Assembly: GCF_040436345.1 (NCBI RefSeq)
Contig: NC_133237.1
Location: 20,837,749 to 20,901,748 of the forward strand
Source: Pagrus major
Lineage: Eukaryota; Chordata; Actinopteri; Spariformes; Sparidae
Length of the DNA: 64,000 bases
Direction of reading: 5' to 3'
Below are positions 13,958-26,520 of the stretch, piece by piece. Both the position numbers and the translations under genes were made by a program. The notes under the pieces are model-generated. The model saw only the letters and a program-made list of their open reading frames with translations, was not told the origin of the DNA and made no database searches. Numbering within the stretch: position 1 is the stretch's first letter; each line of letters starts with the position of its first letter.

Positions 13958-15435
13958 ATGCCAGAAAATGCAGAAGCAGTGTCAGCCACTCTCCCCACCA
14001 ACAGAAACTGCACCATAGAAATAACCAACGTCAGCGCAAACTACTGCCTCATCAACCCCAAGTAAGTCTGTCAATGTATTTACCAATTTAACGCATTAAT
14101 ACAATTTGAGAACAAACCAGGATGGAAAAGTTTACAGAAAAAAAAGTATAAATCAATGAATGGCATCATGAAAAGACAATGTGATGAAATGGCTTTTCAT
14201 TAACATAAAATGCATTTCGAGCTTTGAGGTCAGTGCAGCTCAGCTAAGTCTTTAAATGACCTGCATCAACTTTGTTTTCTGCATAGTATCATTCAAGTTT
14301 AACTGGTTCCAGACGTATTTGTTTTCAAAAGGCTTACTTAATGCGTTGCTTTGAAGTGCTGTAATCAGTACTGCCTGATTGCAGCGCCAAATCAGCATCT
14401 TGATACTATTAGCATTGAAATCCCTTCAGAAAAATGAACTTTCCAGAGTCAAAGGTCCATGTTAATTCAATGTAGTTTTACTGTATTTAATCCTAAATCA
14501 ATGTCAGTGTACCATCTATTTAACATGAATACATTATTGAGTTTGGTTGGCACCTTTTTCTAAATAATGTTTCTCCCACTTCTCAAACAAAACAAACAAA
14601 TAAATAAAAACAACCCATGTCTATTGGAATTTCCACCATGCTTCCACATTTATCTAGCTGTGGCAGAACAGACCATATCTTGGATGGGTGATTTTCATGT
14701 GTGACATCACATTGCTGAGAACATCCGCCTATCCATCATGCAGTGACACACACTGCCTCATTGCACATCGTACGCAGGTACACTCACTGTTGCTTAGAAG
14801 TCCACAGCAGTGCTTGTACAGTCACACTCCATCCATCAGCATAAGGTATTTCAGGTACCCCGGAAAGCCCAACACTCAAAAAGTACGCTGACAATCTCCA
14901 CAAAACTTACAAAACTCAGTTCTTTCATCAAAAAGTCTGGCAAGTGTGACATAAAAGTTATCAAGTGATTGTCAGTGACGGTAAGGATTTGTCTCTCCTT
15001 TATAGGGTGTACATGTCAAGTGGCTTCTGTCATCACCCGCCCCAGCCCACGATTCGCACCACCAAGGTCGAAGTGTGCTCCTTCACCAAGGATGACAACA
15101 CCGCCACGGGCGCTGTTGGCCTGCTGACCTACGACCTGTTCCATATGCAGAGCCGGGTTTGCTCCGACCGCATGGCCATCATGTTCTCTGTGCCTTTTGA
15201 CCACAACCTGTACAAGAACCGGCTGGCCGTGGGTGTGGTCGAGCAATCCCGTGACTGCGACAAACACCTGTACGACCAGCTGTATGATGGGAAAGACCTC
15301 AGTAACTTCACCCGCTCTGAGCAACACGGCGTTGGGCTTTTATATAAAGCTACATATATTGATTTGAGGGCTACAATGTCCAGTGTTGGCAAAGCCATCG
15401 TGAAAGTGGAGCTCTATGATAAAATGGGTCGCTAG
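13958..15435 (+). CDS. Actinoporin-like protein, copy 1
   Basis: Predicted member of the actinoporin (sea-anemone cytolysin) fold family, whose anemone members bind sphingomyelin membranes and form pores; the fish role is not established. There are two coding exons, 13958-14061 and 15006-15435, split within codon 35 by a 944-base GT-AG intron, giving 177 residues. Exon 1 holds the first beta-strand region (ending YCLINP). Exon 2 carries the family core, with a TGAVGLLTYDLF segment near residue 69 and the signature loop SVPFDHNLYKNRLAVG at 96-111. There is no signal peptide or propeptide, unlike secreted anemone toxins, so a cytosolic product is expected. The signature is divergent: Arg-Leu at 107-108 where copy 2 has Trp-Phe. 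The start follows an acceptor 5 bases upstream, so a 5' non-coding exon is likely. A polyadenylation signal lies 58 bases after the stop. Both exons are intact. Confidence 0.85.
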
Positions 15436-15492
15436 TGTGGAAAAGTCTACTGGTGTTCTGCCTCTTTACATTGTTACTTCTGTACTCAACAG

Positions 15493-15498
15493 AATAAA
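15493..15498 (+). terminator. Polyadenylation signal, actinoporin-like gene 1
   Basis: AATAAA, overlapping a second AATAAA four bases on, lies 58 bases after the stop codon and is followed by a TG-rich stretch (ctgttgcgtgttgtc). This gives a very short 3' untranslated region. Confidence 0.7.
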
Positions 15499-16381
15499 TA
15501 AACTTCATTTGAACTGAATACTGTTGCGTGTTGTCATTCAGAGAAACATCCAGAGGAGAGGAAGACAGATTCTGCTGTCATCTGTAATTTCTGTCCGCTG
15601 AAAGATATCAATATCTGACAGCCAGCTCATTGATTCTCCATTAGCTTATTTCTTGGGCTTATGTATACTCTACACCCCCTTTTCTCTTTGATTATGCTAA
15701 AAACCCATTCAGACCCAATGCGCGTTGCTTTGTGTGGGATATGTTTCCACTCAGTATGCTTTCATTATTACTGATGAACAGTAATCATTTTTTAATCTCT
15801 TAGCTGGATCCATCCAATTCTAATGAGCAGCAACAGATGGAATATCTGCATAGATGTTTTTTTAATCGGCATGATAACAATATTGGTCTTCACTGGCTGT
15901 GAGACTCTCCATCTTGCTCTGAAGTGTGTGCATTTTTTGTGCGGTATTTGGCATCCAAGAGGTTCAACAAAAGACGGAAAAAAAAAGAGTGAAGTTGCTC
16001 CACAGATTCCTGTCTTAACTTGTTTAGTTTGCCTTTGTTTCTGTTGCACAGTACCGCAGAATTTATGACTCCCATACCACATCTTTCAGTCAGGCAGACA
16101 TTCATGTACCCACAATCCTGTAGGAGTGGGTTCAGTGAAAGATCCCGGCTTACCTAACAGGTCGGGATCTCCTGGAAACTGTTCAACAGGGTGTGGTAGT
16201 TTCATCCCATAGGGAAAAATACAGCAATGTTTGTTCTCATGGGGGCTTTGTGTTTTAAATGTGTGTTGAAAGAAGGTGTGTACTGTCTGATAGGGGTTGT
16301 GTTGCAAGTGGGAGGGTTTCCTGGGTGATGGCATGCATCCTGTTTTAAAAAGAAAAAAAAAAAACACTACCGGCACCTCCC

Positions 16382-16438
16382 TTTCAGGTAACTTTTCACA
16401 CTTTGGAATTTGGCAGCACCAGCAGAGGATCTCAGCAG
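16382..16438 (+). other. Probable 5' non-coding exon of actinoporin-like gene 2
   Basis: The sequence ends in a strong donor (cagcag|gtaagt at 16439). The next good acceptor (ctcacag, 16999) lies 10 bases before the copy 2 start codon, mirroring copy 1. The exon start is not determined; the left limit given is nominal. Confidence 0.4.
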
Positions 16439-17009
16439 GTAAGTCACTTGAAGCATTTTGGCTGAAAAAAATTAAAACATTAAAGTGAGTTTACAGAAAT
16501 CAGTACACAGAATGGCTCATTAGCTTGTGACTCTAAAAGAAAAAAGCAATTTGTAGAGGCAGAGCCTGATGGAGCATTTGTTTGATTTGTATTTTATATC
16601 TGTTGATAAAACGGCTGCTCATTTTCTCCAGTGTTTTCACTCTAACTTCATTATTGAATGCTACTTAATGCTGTAATTGAAGAGGTGCACTCTCTAATGA
16701 GCCAAAGAGAGTCTGTAGCTATTCTCTGATTGTTCACAACTGTTCTGAAATCTCATTAGCCTCTGAAATGCATCATTCATACCCAGCTCCAGTCCATGTG
16801 CACTTTTGAAGGTCAATGTAATGCCAATAAAGCACGTCAGCAGAGCAGAGGTCAGGAGGATATTTTTTGTTGTAACGTATCTCATGATTCCCTGTGTGTT
16901 TGGGCGTGGAGGGAAGTGCTTGTCACAGCTGCTGTTAGGTTGTTCGGTTCAGCTGGTTAACGTCTAAATTACCTTTTTTTTCACAAGCGGATCTCACAGC
17001 CGTTCCAAC

Positions 17010-17919
17010 ATGACAGAGTCAGCTGAAGCCATCGCAGCCGATGTGGACAGGAAGAGAAGTGTCATCATTGAAATCTCAAATATCACTAACAACTACTGCC
17101 TCCTTAACCCTAGGTAAGCCCAGCCCAATCCCCTGAATACATGTTGGAAATGTACATTTCTGCAAACCACAGATATGGATATATTGAAATGTTTCATTTT
17201 GTTGCAACTTCATGTTCAATTTTCAATTTTATTTTTTAACACCTCTGTGTATGTGGTCTGGTTAGGTTTAGGCACAAAAACCACTAATGCTAGGGTTAGG
17301 GAAAGATCATGTTTTGGCTTAAAATACCTGCTTCTGTCCACCACAATACAGCTTTCTGATACAAATTTAATGTATCCATTGTTTGCAGAAACGTACAATG
17401 CCAACATTTTACAACATGTGTGTGTGTGTGTGTGTAACATATGTTTCCTCTGTTCTGGTTAGGGTGTACCTTGAAAATGGCGAGACATATAACCCACCTC
17501 AACCCACAGTGCGCCCTCAAATGACCGAGGTCTGCACTTTCACCAAGTCCAGCGGCAAAGCCACCGGCAGCATCGGTGTACTGACCTACGACCTTTTCGA
17601 GAGGACGCAGAACGACTACATTGAGACTCTGGCCATCATGTTCTCAGTTCCCTGGGACTACAACCTGTACAAGAACTGGTTTGCGGTCGGCATCTATAAA
17701 AAGGGCCGTGAATGCGATAAGGCTTTGTACAAAGAAATGTACTACGAGAAGAAGCAGAAAGAGCATGGGTTTGTCAGGGAGGAAGCCACTGGGTCAGGAA
17801 TCAATTATGTGGGCAACTACTTAGATATAAAGGCCACCATGAGTCCGTTGGAAAATGCCATCATGAAGGTGGAGGTGTGGGATAAGCTTTTCACACCCAT
17901 GGGCCAGCAGGCGTACTAG
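17010..17919 (+). CDS. Actinoporin-like protein, copy 2
   Basis: Tandem paralogue of the upstream gene, same strand, about 1.6 kb downstream. There are two coding exons, 17010-17113 and 17463-17919, with a 349-base GT-AG intron at the identical codon (35) and phase, giving 186 residues. Exon 1 has exactly the copy 1 length (104 bases). Exon 2 contains TGSIGVLTYDLF and the signature SVPWDYNLYKNWFAVG at residues 96-111, very close to the family consensus. This copy therefore keeps the aromatic cluster (W99, Y101, Y104, W107) that in anemone relatives contacts the phosphocholine headgroup. No signal peptide or transmembrane segment is visible. Compared with copy 1 it has an insertion of charged residues (YEKKQKEHGFVREE) after the core and a longer C-terminus. 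It is probably the functionally conservative copy. Activity on membranes is inferred from the family and not shown here. Confidence 0.9.
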
Positions 17920-18249
17920 AAATCCCCCCTAAACTGTATATCTGTCACCAATCCCCACAGCAGAATTCATCCCTCCACCTCGAGCTTTTACCTGGCAGAC
18001 TGTTTCTAATACAGTCAACACGCATGATTTAACAGATGTATTGTTGCTGACATGTGTCTGTATGCCTGCGTATTACCCTTCAGTAAATCTGCTTATGATC
18101 AGAGTTTAGTTTGTTTATAAATCCGGGCAGCAATAACGCCCCTTTATAGCCGAAGCCTCTGTCTGTTTCAATAGCATCGGGTTTTAAAATGGCACCTTTA
18201 GAAATGAAAATCAAAGGATGACTCACCAGAGGATGAGGGCACATAGCTT

Positions 18250-18313
18250 AATAAAACACACCGAGAGCTTGTCTGTGTTTACCTTGACACTGCAGTCTGA
18301 GGAATGAAATAAA
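18250..18313 (+). terminator. Candidate polyadenylation signals, actinoporin-like gene 2
   Basis: AATAAA occurs at 18250-18255 and again at 18308-18313, about 330 and 390 bases after the stop. The second is followed by a T/G-rich stretch (tttgcgtgtgtctcttg). Either could end the transcript. Confidence 0.45.
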
Positions 18314-21107
18314 CCTTTTTGACGAAGCTATTTGCGTGTGTCTCTTGATTGAGTTCAGAAAAGCGCAAAAGTGCTTGAAAGAAAGGAGTTTGAAATATTT
18401 GAATATAAAATGGTGTTTTTGTGCATGCATACCATGCATAGCAGCCAAAGCATGATCTGTATGTCAATGGATTCAGGAGGATTGCTTTGAAGTGAAATTT
18501 AAAGGCTCCATGGGGACTGTATGAGAGCAGCACAGGGACACACCCTTTCTCATGTAGACCTGATCAAAGCACATTGATCATTGCTAATATTTAAAGCACA
18601 CCAAAGCTCATATGACTCTGACTACGTTTTATAGAACAGGTATGAGTGTTTTAAAAGTGTTTTTGTAATGCTAAATGTTAACTAAACAGCTGGCATTTTG
18701 TTCAAACTAAAACGATTTACAGAACATATGATGACAAATGTTGTGGATTTCTATTAAGACGCTTTCTGTTTGTAACCTGCAGCTAAATTACAACATTTTC
18801 TGAAAAATCAGAGCTGCTACAGATCAATTTTATGGCAAATATACTCAAAACCATTTCTCCATGAACACCTAAATGAAAACAAATAGTAAACTCTTGGCTA
18901 AATAAAACATTGTGTCATCAGAATCTGTTTTAAGAGACTCAGTAGAACAGTATTTGTACTGGGATTTTTTGAGATAAACAGGGTTTTAAATGGCTGCTGG
19001 CAGAACCAGAGGGAACACTAAAACATTTTCAGTTATGCAGCTTTTGTTGAAAACACATTCAATGGTTAATTTTTATGAACCAGTAAACTCAAGGAGAAAA
19101 TTAAAAGGTACATTTGCTTTTCTGCATTTATGATCTTGGCAGGGACTATAGGCAGTGGTGCATGATGCGGGGATGGATTTAGGTGAACACCCTGTTATTG
19201 TGCCTGCTCAGAAACTCATTATACTTCCTAAAAGCTTTATAATTCTTTAATTGGGGAAATGACAAGCTTGATGTGCTATCTCATCCTCAAACTACCTGTT
19301 TTGCAGTAATGGCACAGCCAATTTTGTGCAGCAACAGTCATTAACCTTAGGAGAATATGGGGTCCTAAAGCAGGAGGCAGTATATCAGCTCTTAATTTAC
19401 ATCGCAGGAGAAGTTATCAGGTTCCCCCGACTCTATTTACAATCTCAACACTGCTTTCCTGATTCTGCTTTCCCGTTGATTCATGATGCCTTTTGCTGCA
19501 TTAACTGTTCGAGCCACAAAGACACCCAGATCAAAGGTTTGCTCACTGTCACCATTTCATTTGCATAAATGCCATACATAATATAGAGGCATAAACTAGG
19601 CCTGTTCAGGCTCAATCCCTGAAGCATTGTCAAGTACTGTATTGGAGAAATGACACACAGTCCCTATAAACAGATGGAGAAACATTTGTTTGTCACGGCT
19701 TTAGACTGGGGATAAGTTCCCACACATTCCTTTCACATTTCCCTTTCAGTCGCTCCGCTATGTTAATACACCTGCATATAAGTCTTCTTTCATGTTTTGT
19801 GTTATACTGTTGACTGTGTGTGTTTGTGACTGAGTGCTTCTGTGTTTGTGTCTGCGTTTGTACGTACAGTAAATGTGTTTGCACGCTTTTGTGATGAGCG
19901 ACTCTTAGTGTAGGTACCCATGCACCTGTGCATGCAGAGATGGATATTTCATATCAAATACATTCTTTTGTGCACCAGGTGATTTGTATTTCGCAAGTCT
20001 GAAAAAATCTTTCAACAACAGAGTGGGATTAGACTTCTTAAACAGGAGACAAAAGATATGTGAAACATTTATTTTCCTGTGTAGATAAACTTAAGAATCT
20101 CAGCCTTTGTGGATTGAAACTGATGCACTAAACAGGTGTGAATCTGGCTGTTTGTCAAGGTAAAAGCCTCTGTCAAAATCCTCCATGATGTGAAGAGGAA
20201 AGGGAGGTGGATGAGTGGAGGTGCAGCATCAAAGTAAACACGTTGGCATGACTTTTCATAAGATATGAATCAGCTGATCACACTAAAACAACAGTTAAAC
20301 CCACTGTAAGAAGCTTGGATCTAGCACTGCTAGTATTTTCACTTGGTATTTTCCTATATTTTGACAACACAAAGGAATGTTTAACTCTTAATTAATTTGA
20401 ACTGCTACTGTAGTTTTCATGCTATGAATAGAAAAGGGCTGAATGGTGAAGTAAACACAGCAGCATGCATCTCCTCTCCCTGTTATCATCACCAGCTGTT
20501 ATAAAGCCCTACAGTGGTGGTGTCTCTTCACAGCATGAAATATTTACAAGGAAATTATTGATCCGTTTTAATTTTTCACACTATCAACGAAGCCGAACAC
20601 AAAGCTCAGACTGCATTACCGGGAGAGCCCGATCATTAAGTGTATTTGCATTAAAGGTTCAGCTTCAGAGTTTGTTTGAATTTCAATCACTCTATTTGCT
20701 TTGAAACTAATCCTACCAGGACATGAGAACTGTGCTGTGTATTGACTCAAACTGGGAGTGTCCAAACAGAAGAATAAAATATTTGATATTAGTGACCTGA
20801 GGTTTGAGTATGCACCCATGGCCAAAGATACAATCAGTCATGTAATACATATTCTTCTTTCTCAAAGTGAATAGAAGTACATTTAAAAGGTGCAGCCACT
20901 AAATATGCATTCAAAGAGTGCCATCTAGAGGCCACATCTGATATAAAGTGTACTTGAACACTCGAACACTCAAATCTCTCTAGGCAAGTGTTGAGGAAAA
21001 GGAATTTTCAAAGCTTTTTTTAAAACACTGCCCAAAATATCTTATTTACTCTACATGGATACACAGTGATGGTACAATATAATGGTCACATCAGTGATGA
21101 CAATTAA

Positions 21108-21515
21108 CAAAGTACATTTCGGAAGTACTGAAGATACTTAATTCGAGTATTTCCATTTTGTGCTACTTTCTGCTTGTAGTCCACAACATCTCTTCACTTT
21201 ATTTATCTGATAAATGTAATTACTTTGCAGATTTAGTACGTATAATATCATATATCATAACCAACTAAGAAATCATGATGTTTTATTACAGATTAAGAAA
21301 ATAAAACTTTCTTAATCCGACGTGGTAAAGTCACAAACTACCAGCTGCAACATCATCATTCCATGTGTCAATGATTATGATCTACCAATATGTTTTATTC
21401 TGAAATGGGCCATCTGCACATTTAATACTTTACTTAAATAATATCTTGACTGCCGGACTTTTACTTGTAAAAGGGTATTTTTACACTGTGGTAGGAGTAT
21501 TTCACCAAAGTAAAA
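21108..21515. mobile_element. Copy 2 of the dispersed 'tacttaagta' repeat
   Basis: It runs from acaaagtacatttcggaagt to ggagtatttcaccaaagtaa. The internal phrases 'cgagtatttccattttgtgc' and 'gataaatgtaattactttgc' are shared with the other copies of this family in the window. Confidence 0.5.
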
Positions 21516-22239
21516 GATGGTACATTCAGAGTGCACAAGAATGTGGAAATTAGTGTTGAAGTTGCCTTTGTTTTCTTAGAGACCTCGTCATTATTAGCAG
21601 ACAGTATATTAATGTGGCTCCCTCTGTGTCCTCCGCTGCAATTCTTGGCCCAGGTCATGACATCCAGCAGGGCCTGGCACTCTGAAATAGTTCACTCAGC
21701 CTGGCAACAGGCGCCTGCAGCCCCGTCATCGGAGCTCAATTACAGGCCTTAATCTGAGGCGGGTTCCCCTCCGGAGAGCCTACCAGTGTAAAATAATAAA
21801 GTTGAATGTTTTCAAGCTGAGCTGGAGTTGCATTGTTCTACATGTTTGTTTTGTTTTTCAAAATATCTGTGGGTCATATTTCAAAGACTGTTCATCATTT
21901 CTTTGGATCAGATGTGAGGGTCGGAGGTCAGGTTCTCCCTCGAAGGCGTTGGAAATTGTCTCGACATGTTAGTTTGTTAGTTTGGAACGTCTCATCATGA
22001 AGAATGACACAGATGTGTATCATGTAACTGCAGATATCTTGAGGGAGGACACTCAAACTGCTCTTTGTAGAACTCGATCTATTACAAGAAACTGAACTGC
22101 CACGTTGCTTCTGCTCTTCAGTTACATTTTCTCTTGTAAAAGTGTTGGCATCACCGTTATAAATATTAGATGGAAGTTCAGCTGTACAAAAACTAAATTC
22201 GATGCCAACCCCATACTTAACTAGAATGGTACACAGTAG

Positions 22240-22300
22240 AGAGCATACCTCCGCCAAGGCCCAACAGTCCCCTTTTGTAGTCACTCATAGATACCAGCCA
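22240..22300. mobile_element. Fragment of a 'cctccgcca' inverted-repeat element
   Basis: The phrase catacctccgccaaggcccaacagtcccctt, read across 22244-22275, followed by actcatagataccagccac, matches the left part of the fuller element at 50.47 kb almost base for base. The rest of the element is absent here, so this is a truncated copy. Confidence 0.55.
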
Positions 22301-23959
22301 CCTAAACACTGTTTCTTTTGTTCTGTCTTTTGAAAATGCAGTGATAATAAAGAAATCAACGTTTCTACTTATAGCACTGATAATGAATATTTTCACAACC
22401 TGCTTGCAGCGGTGAACTCACAGAAGTTTACTCTATCACCTACACAGCTGTTCCCCCCAAGCCTCTCTCATGACTCTCAGCTCATTGTTTCCATATTCTA
22501 ACATGCAGCTTCAGCGTTCGGTTGAATCTAAAGCTCATATAGAAATGTTTAGGCCAGCTTTCAGCAAAAAAATGTTACCTGACCAGCACCAAACAGCAGA
22601 CAGACAAAGTTAGCCACTAGCTGGGTAACACTGGAGCATTTAGCAGCTTAGGTTCAGATCATTCAGGAGATAGTGCGCAACAAAAACAGAGCCAACAAAA
22701 GTGCTTGCTTCCACTGCCCCCAAGTGGCAACAAAATTTGCTGTTGTAGATTTAGATTATCCATGAGAAAAGTATTCTTGCCATAATGCCTAGAATGAGTC
22801 TGGAAATCTTTTGTGGTGATGTGATGTGAACCTCCTTTCGCCCCAACATGACGGCTGCACATTTCTCATTGTTTGTTGCCCCATCTTCGCCTGAGATTAA
22901 TCCAAAGACCAAGATTTCTTCCTGCTTTTTCACAACTACTCCAGATCAGATACAATATTCAGGTTCATCTGCTTCAGTGTGACAAAAAAATACATTATTA
23001 TTTCAACAAAATTCCATCTAGTTGTCTCTTGGTAGACCAACACTCAAAGTTGTCCAGCTGCAGCTGTTTTATTTCAGGGACAAATCAAACCAATAATATT
23101 AGCCTTCAGGCGTTGCTGCAGGCCCTGCTCCTTTTCCATCATCATAAGAGAACTAAAGAATATTTCTTGTCGCTCAGATTTTCAGTTGGCAGTACAATGC
23201 GGTTGTTCATGCTCTGTACTTCTTCGAGTTTATTCTGACTGATCAAGCAGCCATTTTGATGTCAAACCTACTTGAATGTACCATCATCTGCTGCCAGCTT
23301 GGTGTCATCCAGCTGAAGGGTCAGCTCTGACACAGCAGTGCCAGCTGCCTGGATCTCGTACAACAAAGTAATTACTCATGTCACACTCAATGACTCGCAT
23401 CAGTGGGTGCAATCTTTTAATTTTCATAAAGTCTGGCAAAACTCCAGTCCACAACAAGCAATAAACTGGCCGGTGAGAAAAGCAAACAGATTTTTATGAA
23501 TAAAGACATCTGTATATGAGATGAGATATCAATAACTCATCAATAACTTGGCATCAGCTCAAGGAAGCCGACCTTCCTTCTGAATGCTCCTTCATATGAA
23601 GCAGAGACGCTGACATTGTCAGCCACCTCAATTTTTTCCGCAGCCACAGTCCCCAGACACACTACGTCTTGCCAAAGGAACCAGCAGTTGATGTACAGAT
23701 GCCCTTACCCGCTGTCCTTCCAACCACTCTGCCAGATCTCTGGGACACAACAGTCATCAGCTCCCACAGTGAGAGGACTCAGAAGTCCCGACAGAGGCTC
23801 CACAGCCAAAACCCACCACCCTGCAACTGGAGACACAGCTGCAGCCTGGGAGTGTGATCACTACTACACTGTCTATGTCTCACTTTTAGGATGACACTGA
23901 TAGTCATATGTATAAGCCTAATTAAAGTCACTTTGTTTAGGATCTCATTTTGGTAGACA

Positions 23960-24465
23960 CTGTAGTAAGCGACAATGAAGTAAATTTCTCATTTTTAATG
24001 TAGCATTTCCAACAGCGTTGTTAAAAAGTACCCAAAAGTTATACTTGTGAATATATTGGGTTAAAATATTTGTTAAAAATCTTATTTTAAATCTACTTAA
24101 GTATCAAAAGTACAAGTATATTATACATATATTTACGTGTATGTATTCTGTATACTATGGCTCATCTGATTACCTGCCTGGTCGACTGTAGATATTCATC
24201 CACTATTCAGCATTTTTCTAATTATTGGATTCAGTGGGGTTTCTTTTATCTAGTTATGATAAAACAAATCAATTTTAAAAAATGTTACTAAACAAAAGTT
24301 ACCAAAGAAATTTTTGAGTTAATGTATTGTACAAGTAAAAAGCACAATATTTGCCTCCAAACTGTAGTGAAGGGGAAGTATTTAGTACCCTTAAATTGTA
24401 CTTAAGTACAGTACTTGAAATGTAAATAAGGTAAAACTTAGTTACATTCAATCACTGCCATTGTG
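23960..24465. mobile_element. Copy 3 of the dispersed 'tacttaagta' repeat
   Basis: It contains aagcacaatatttgcctcc, gtacttaagtacagtacttg and the family terminus cttagttacattcaatcact. Orientation is opposite to the copy at 36.8 kb. Confidence 0.55.
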
Positions 24466-24579
24466 GAACTGGTAGTGTTTCAATACTTTTTAACAACATG
24501 ACCGCAAAATAAAACTGAAAAGTATTGTATTTTTGTATTTTTATTTGTATGTTTAAAAATGTTTTGCAGTAATTACTTT

Positions 24580-24891
24580 AAAGGGGGCACTATGTAGTTT
24601 TGGAGAAGAAATTACAACTGAGAATTTTAATGTTTACAATATTAATGAGGTAATAATACAAACTCAAACATATATTTTTTTTTCCATAACTAAATAAACA
24701 AGCTGTTCTCAGAGGAAAATAAGGTCCCCAGAACACTGTTTGACTGTTTGATATAAACAAAGTAAAACAGTATGAATTTGTGTTGCTCTTTAAGGTCAGT
24801 TTGTTTATTCAGTCATAAAAAAATCAGTGAATGAAGATCTGTCTCTTCTGATTAAAATTTCTTCCCCAAAACTACAAAGTCCACCCTTAAC
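24580..24891. mobile_element. Miniature inverted-repeat element, 'cactatgtagtt' family
   Basis: The left end (ttaaagggggcactatgtag, then ttttggagaagaaat) is matched by the reverse complement of the right end (ttaagggtggactttgtagt, then tttggggaagaaat). This gives imperfect terminal inverted repeats of about 34 bases around a 310-base non-coding body. A second member in the opposite orientation lies at 34.65 kb and shares 'aacagcttgtttattcagtt' with this copy in reverse. Confidence 0.65.
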
Positions 24892-25188
24892 AAATCACAG
24901 ATACAGTATCTAATATTTTAAATCTCCAGCTTGGAGCTTGGAGTCAATAAAAATAAAAAGTTCAAGGGTATTCGTGACTCAGTTTATCAATCAAAACTAT
25001 CTCTATCAGATTTTACATAACAGAACATATCTGAAGGGCTGCAGGCTGCGTGGTCCATCTCAGAGCAATTCCAGCCTGGCAGCATCAAGACAACCCACTT
25101 CAGTGTCAGCACAGATCATTGAAACAGAGGCCCATGGGATTGTGTTCAGATCAGCTGATTAATATACAAGTTGAGGCTTCTCAACATG

Positions 25189-25515
25189 TTATGTAACTGT
25201 GCTGTGGCATAGCTGAGGGGCTGGAGAATAACCTCCTGGCCTCATATATGCTTTGAAGGATTCCTGATGATAGAATACTGCTGCAGAGAGAAGGCCAGAC
25301 CCATCTAAGCACACCAATCTTTTCTTGTAAGATTTGAAAATATCTGACACTACTGTGCGGTCACATACATCAAAAGTATATGGAGCTTTTTGAATTTTTA
25401 GTACGCATCCATACATCCACTTGGCTCCTTGCAGCTGCAGAACTTGCCTCAGAATCATCGCATTTTTAGGGTTTTCTACAGCATCAAAGTAATCCAGTGA
25501 TAGTTGTCCATACAT
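25189..25515 (-). pseudogene. Unrecognised exon-like reading frame
   Basis: I do not recognise this product. The minus-strand frame is 108 codons. It begins right after a plausible splice acceptor (gtatctgtag|atgtatgg) and has a protein-like residue mix rather than the low-complexity look of random frames nearby, including QVLQLQGAKWMYG and KKRLVCLDGSG segments. A possible donor (ccaggag|gttatt) lies inside it, near 25.23 kb, and the frame stops soon afterwards. No partner exon on the same strand was found within several kb. It could be one exon of an undetected gene, a relic of a lost or retro-copied gene, or chance. Confidence 0.3.
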
Positions 25516-26520
25516 CTACAGATACTGTGCAAACAGGAATTGCTCATAGCTGATTCTGCATGCATTTTAAGGTGCCTGTTCAAGAATGTAAACAAATAAA
25601 GACTAAATAATAATAATAAAAAGAGCACAAGTTGAACACTATAGGCATGACCTTAATTTTAAAACTTACTTGACATACTACGGCACATGGCCGATTTTTC
25701 CTTGACTGCCAAACCATAGTAGTAGTTTTTAGAGATGATAGTCATGTTAGTGAGTGAAATCTTGCTACAGAGACATAAAGCAGGTTGTATCACATAAAAC
25801 CACTGGAGGGCAGAGTTCCCTGACTGAAAACAAAGTCATGTACTGTATGTACCATGGGTATTTTGTGTACTGCACGCATGCACATATTGTTTTGCGAAGC
25901 AATTGATGTAATCCAGCCAATAAAATGTGATTCATTTTGTTTTCACAATCACATCTTGCATAAATAATGGCGTCAGAGTTGGTTTCTGGCTTACTGTAAC
26001 AACATGGAGTAACACAGCATTGAATGAGATCAGAAGGGGGTGGGGACGAGGATGACCCGACATCTAGAGAGGAAGAAGGTCACCAAACACACTTTCCCAC
26101 CCAGCCCTGCCAGACACACACACAGACACGCACGCATGCACAAACACAGGCCCACCCTGCAGTGTTGTGTTTGCCAGATGAGGGTGTGATACATGACTGC
26201 TGTCACTGCTTCCTTCAATACATCAGCACTTGCACATCGCAGCATAGCAACTGCTCCACAATATGCTGTACTGCTTACTCAAGATACAGTGAAATACTAC
26301 CTGAGGCCCAAAGCACTGCCATCTGTGCTACACTCAAGGGAAAGGAGTGTTTAATCAAATACTGACAAAAGGTAAAGGTTACCTTTGTGACTTTGTTAAT
26401 GTATCCTTGCGAACATGAGCTGAACTGAACTGAGTACAGTCCGCTTCGTTCTTTAAAAAAAGAACCAGATTTCAGGTTCCAAGAGGAAAAATAAGCAACA
26501 GTCAATAATCCAATTTAAGA

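Larger units (their letters stand above)
18330..26500. other. Mostly gene-free, repeat-rich stretch
   Basis: Between the actinoporin-like pair and the 3' end of ramp2 I support no complete gene. The interval holds two copies of the 'tacttaagta' repeat (21.1 and 23.96 kb), a fragment of a 'cctccgcca' element (22.24 kb), an inverted-repeat element (24.58-24.89 kb) and one exon-like minus-strand frame (25.19-25.52 kb). Other open frames lack splice context and recognisable motifs. Confidence 0.45.

Noticed and set aside
22873-23238. 121-codon open frame on the plus strand
   Set aside because: The composition looks random (Leu/Ser/His-rich) and there is no motif or exon structure on either strand.
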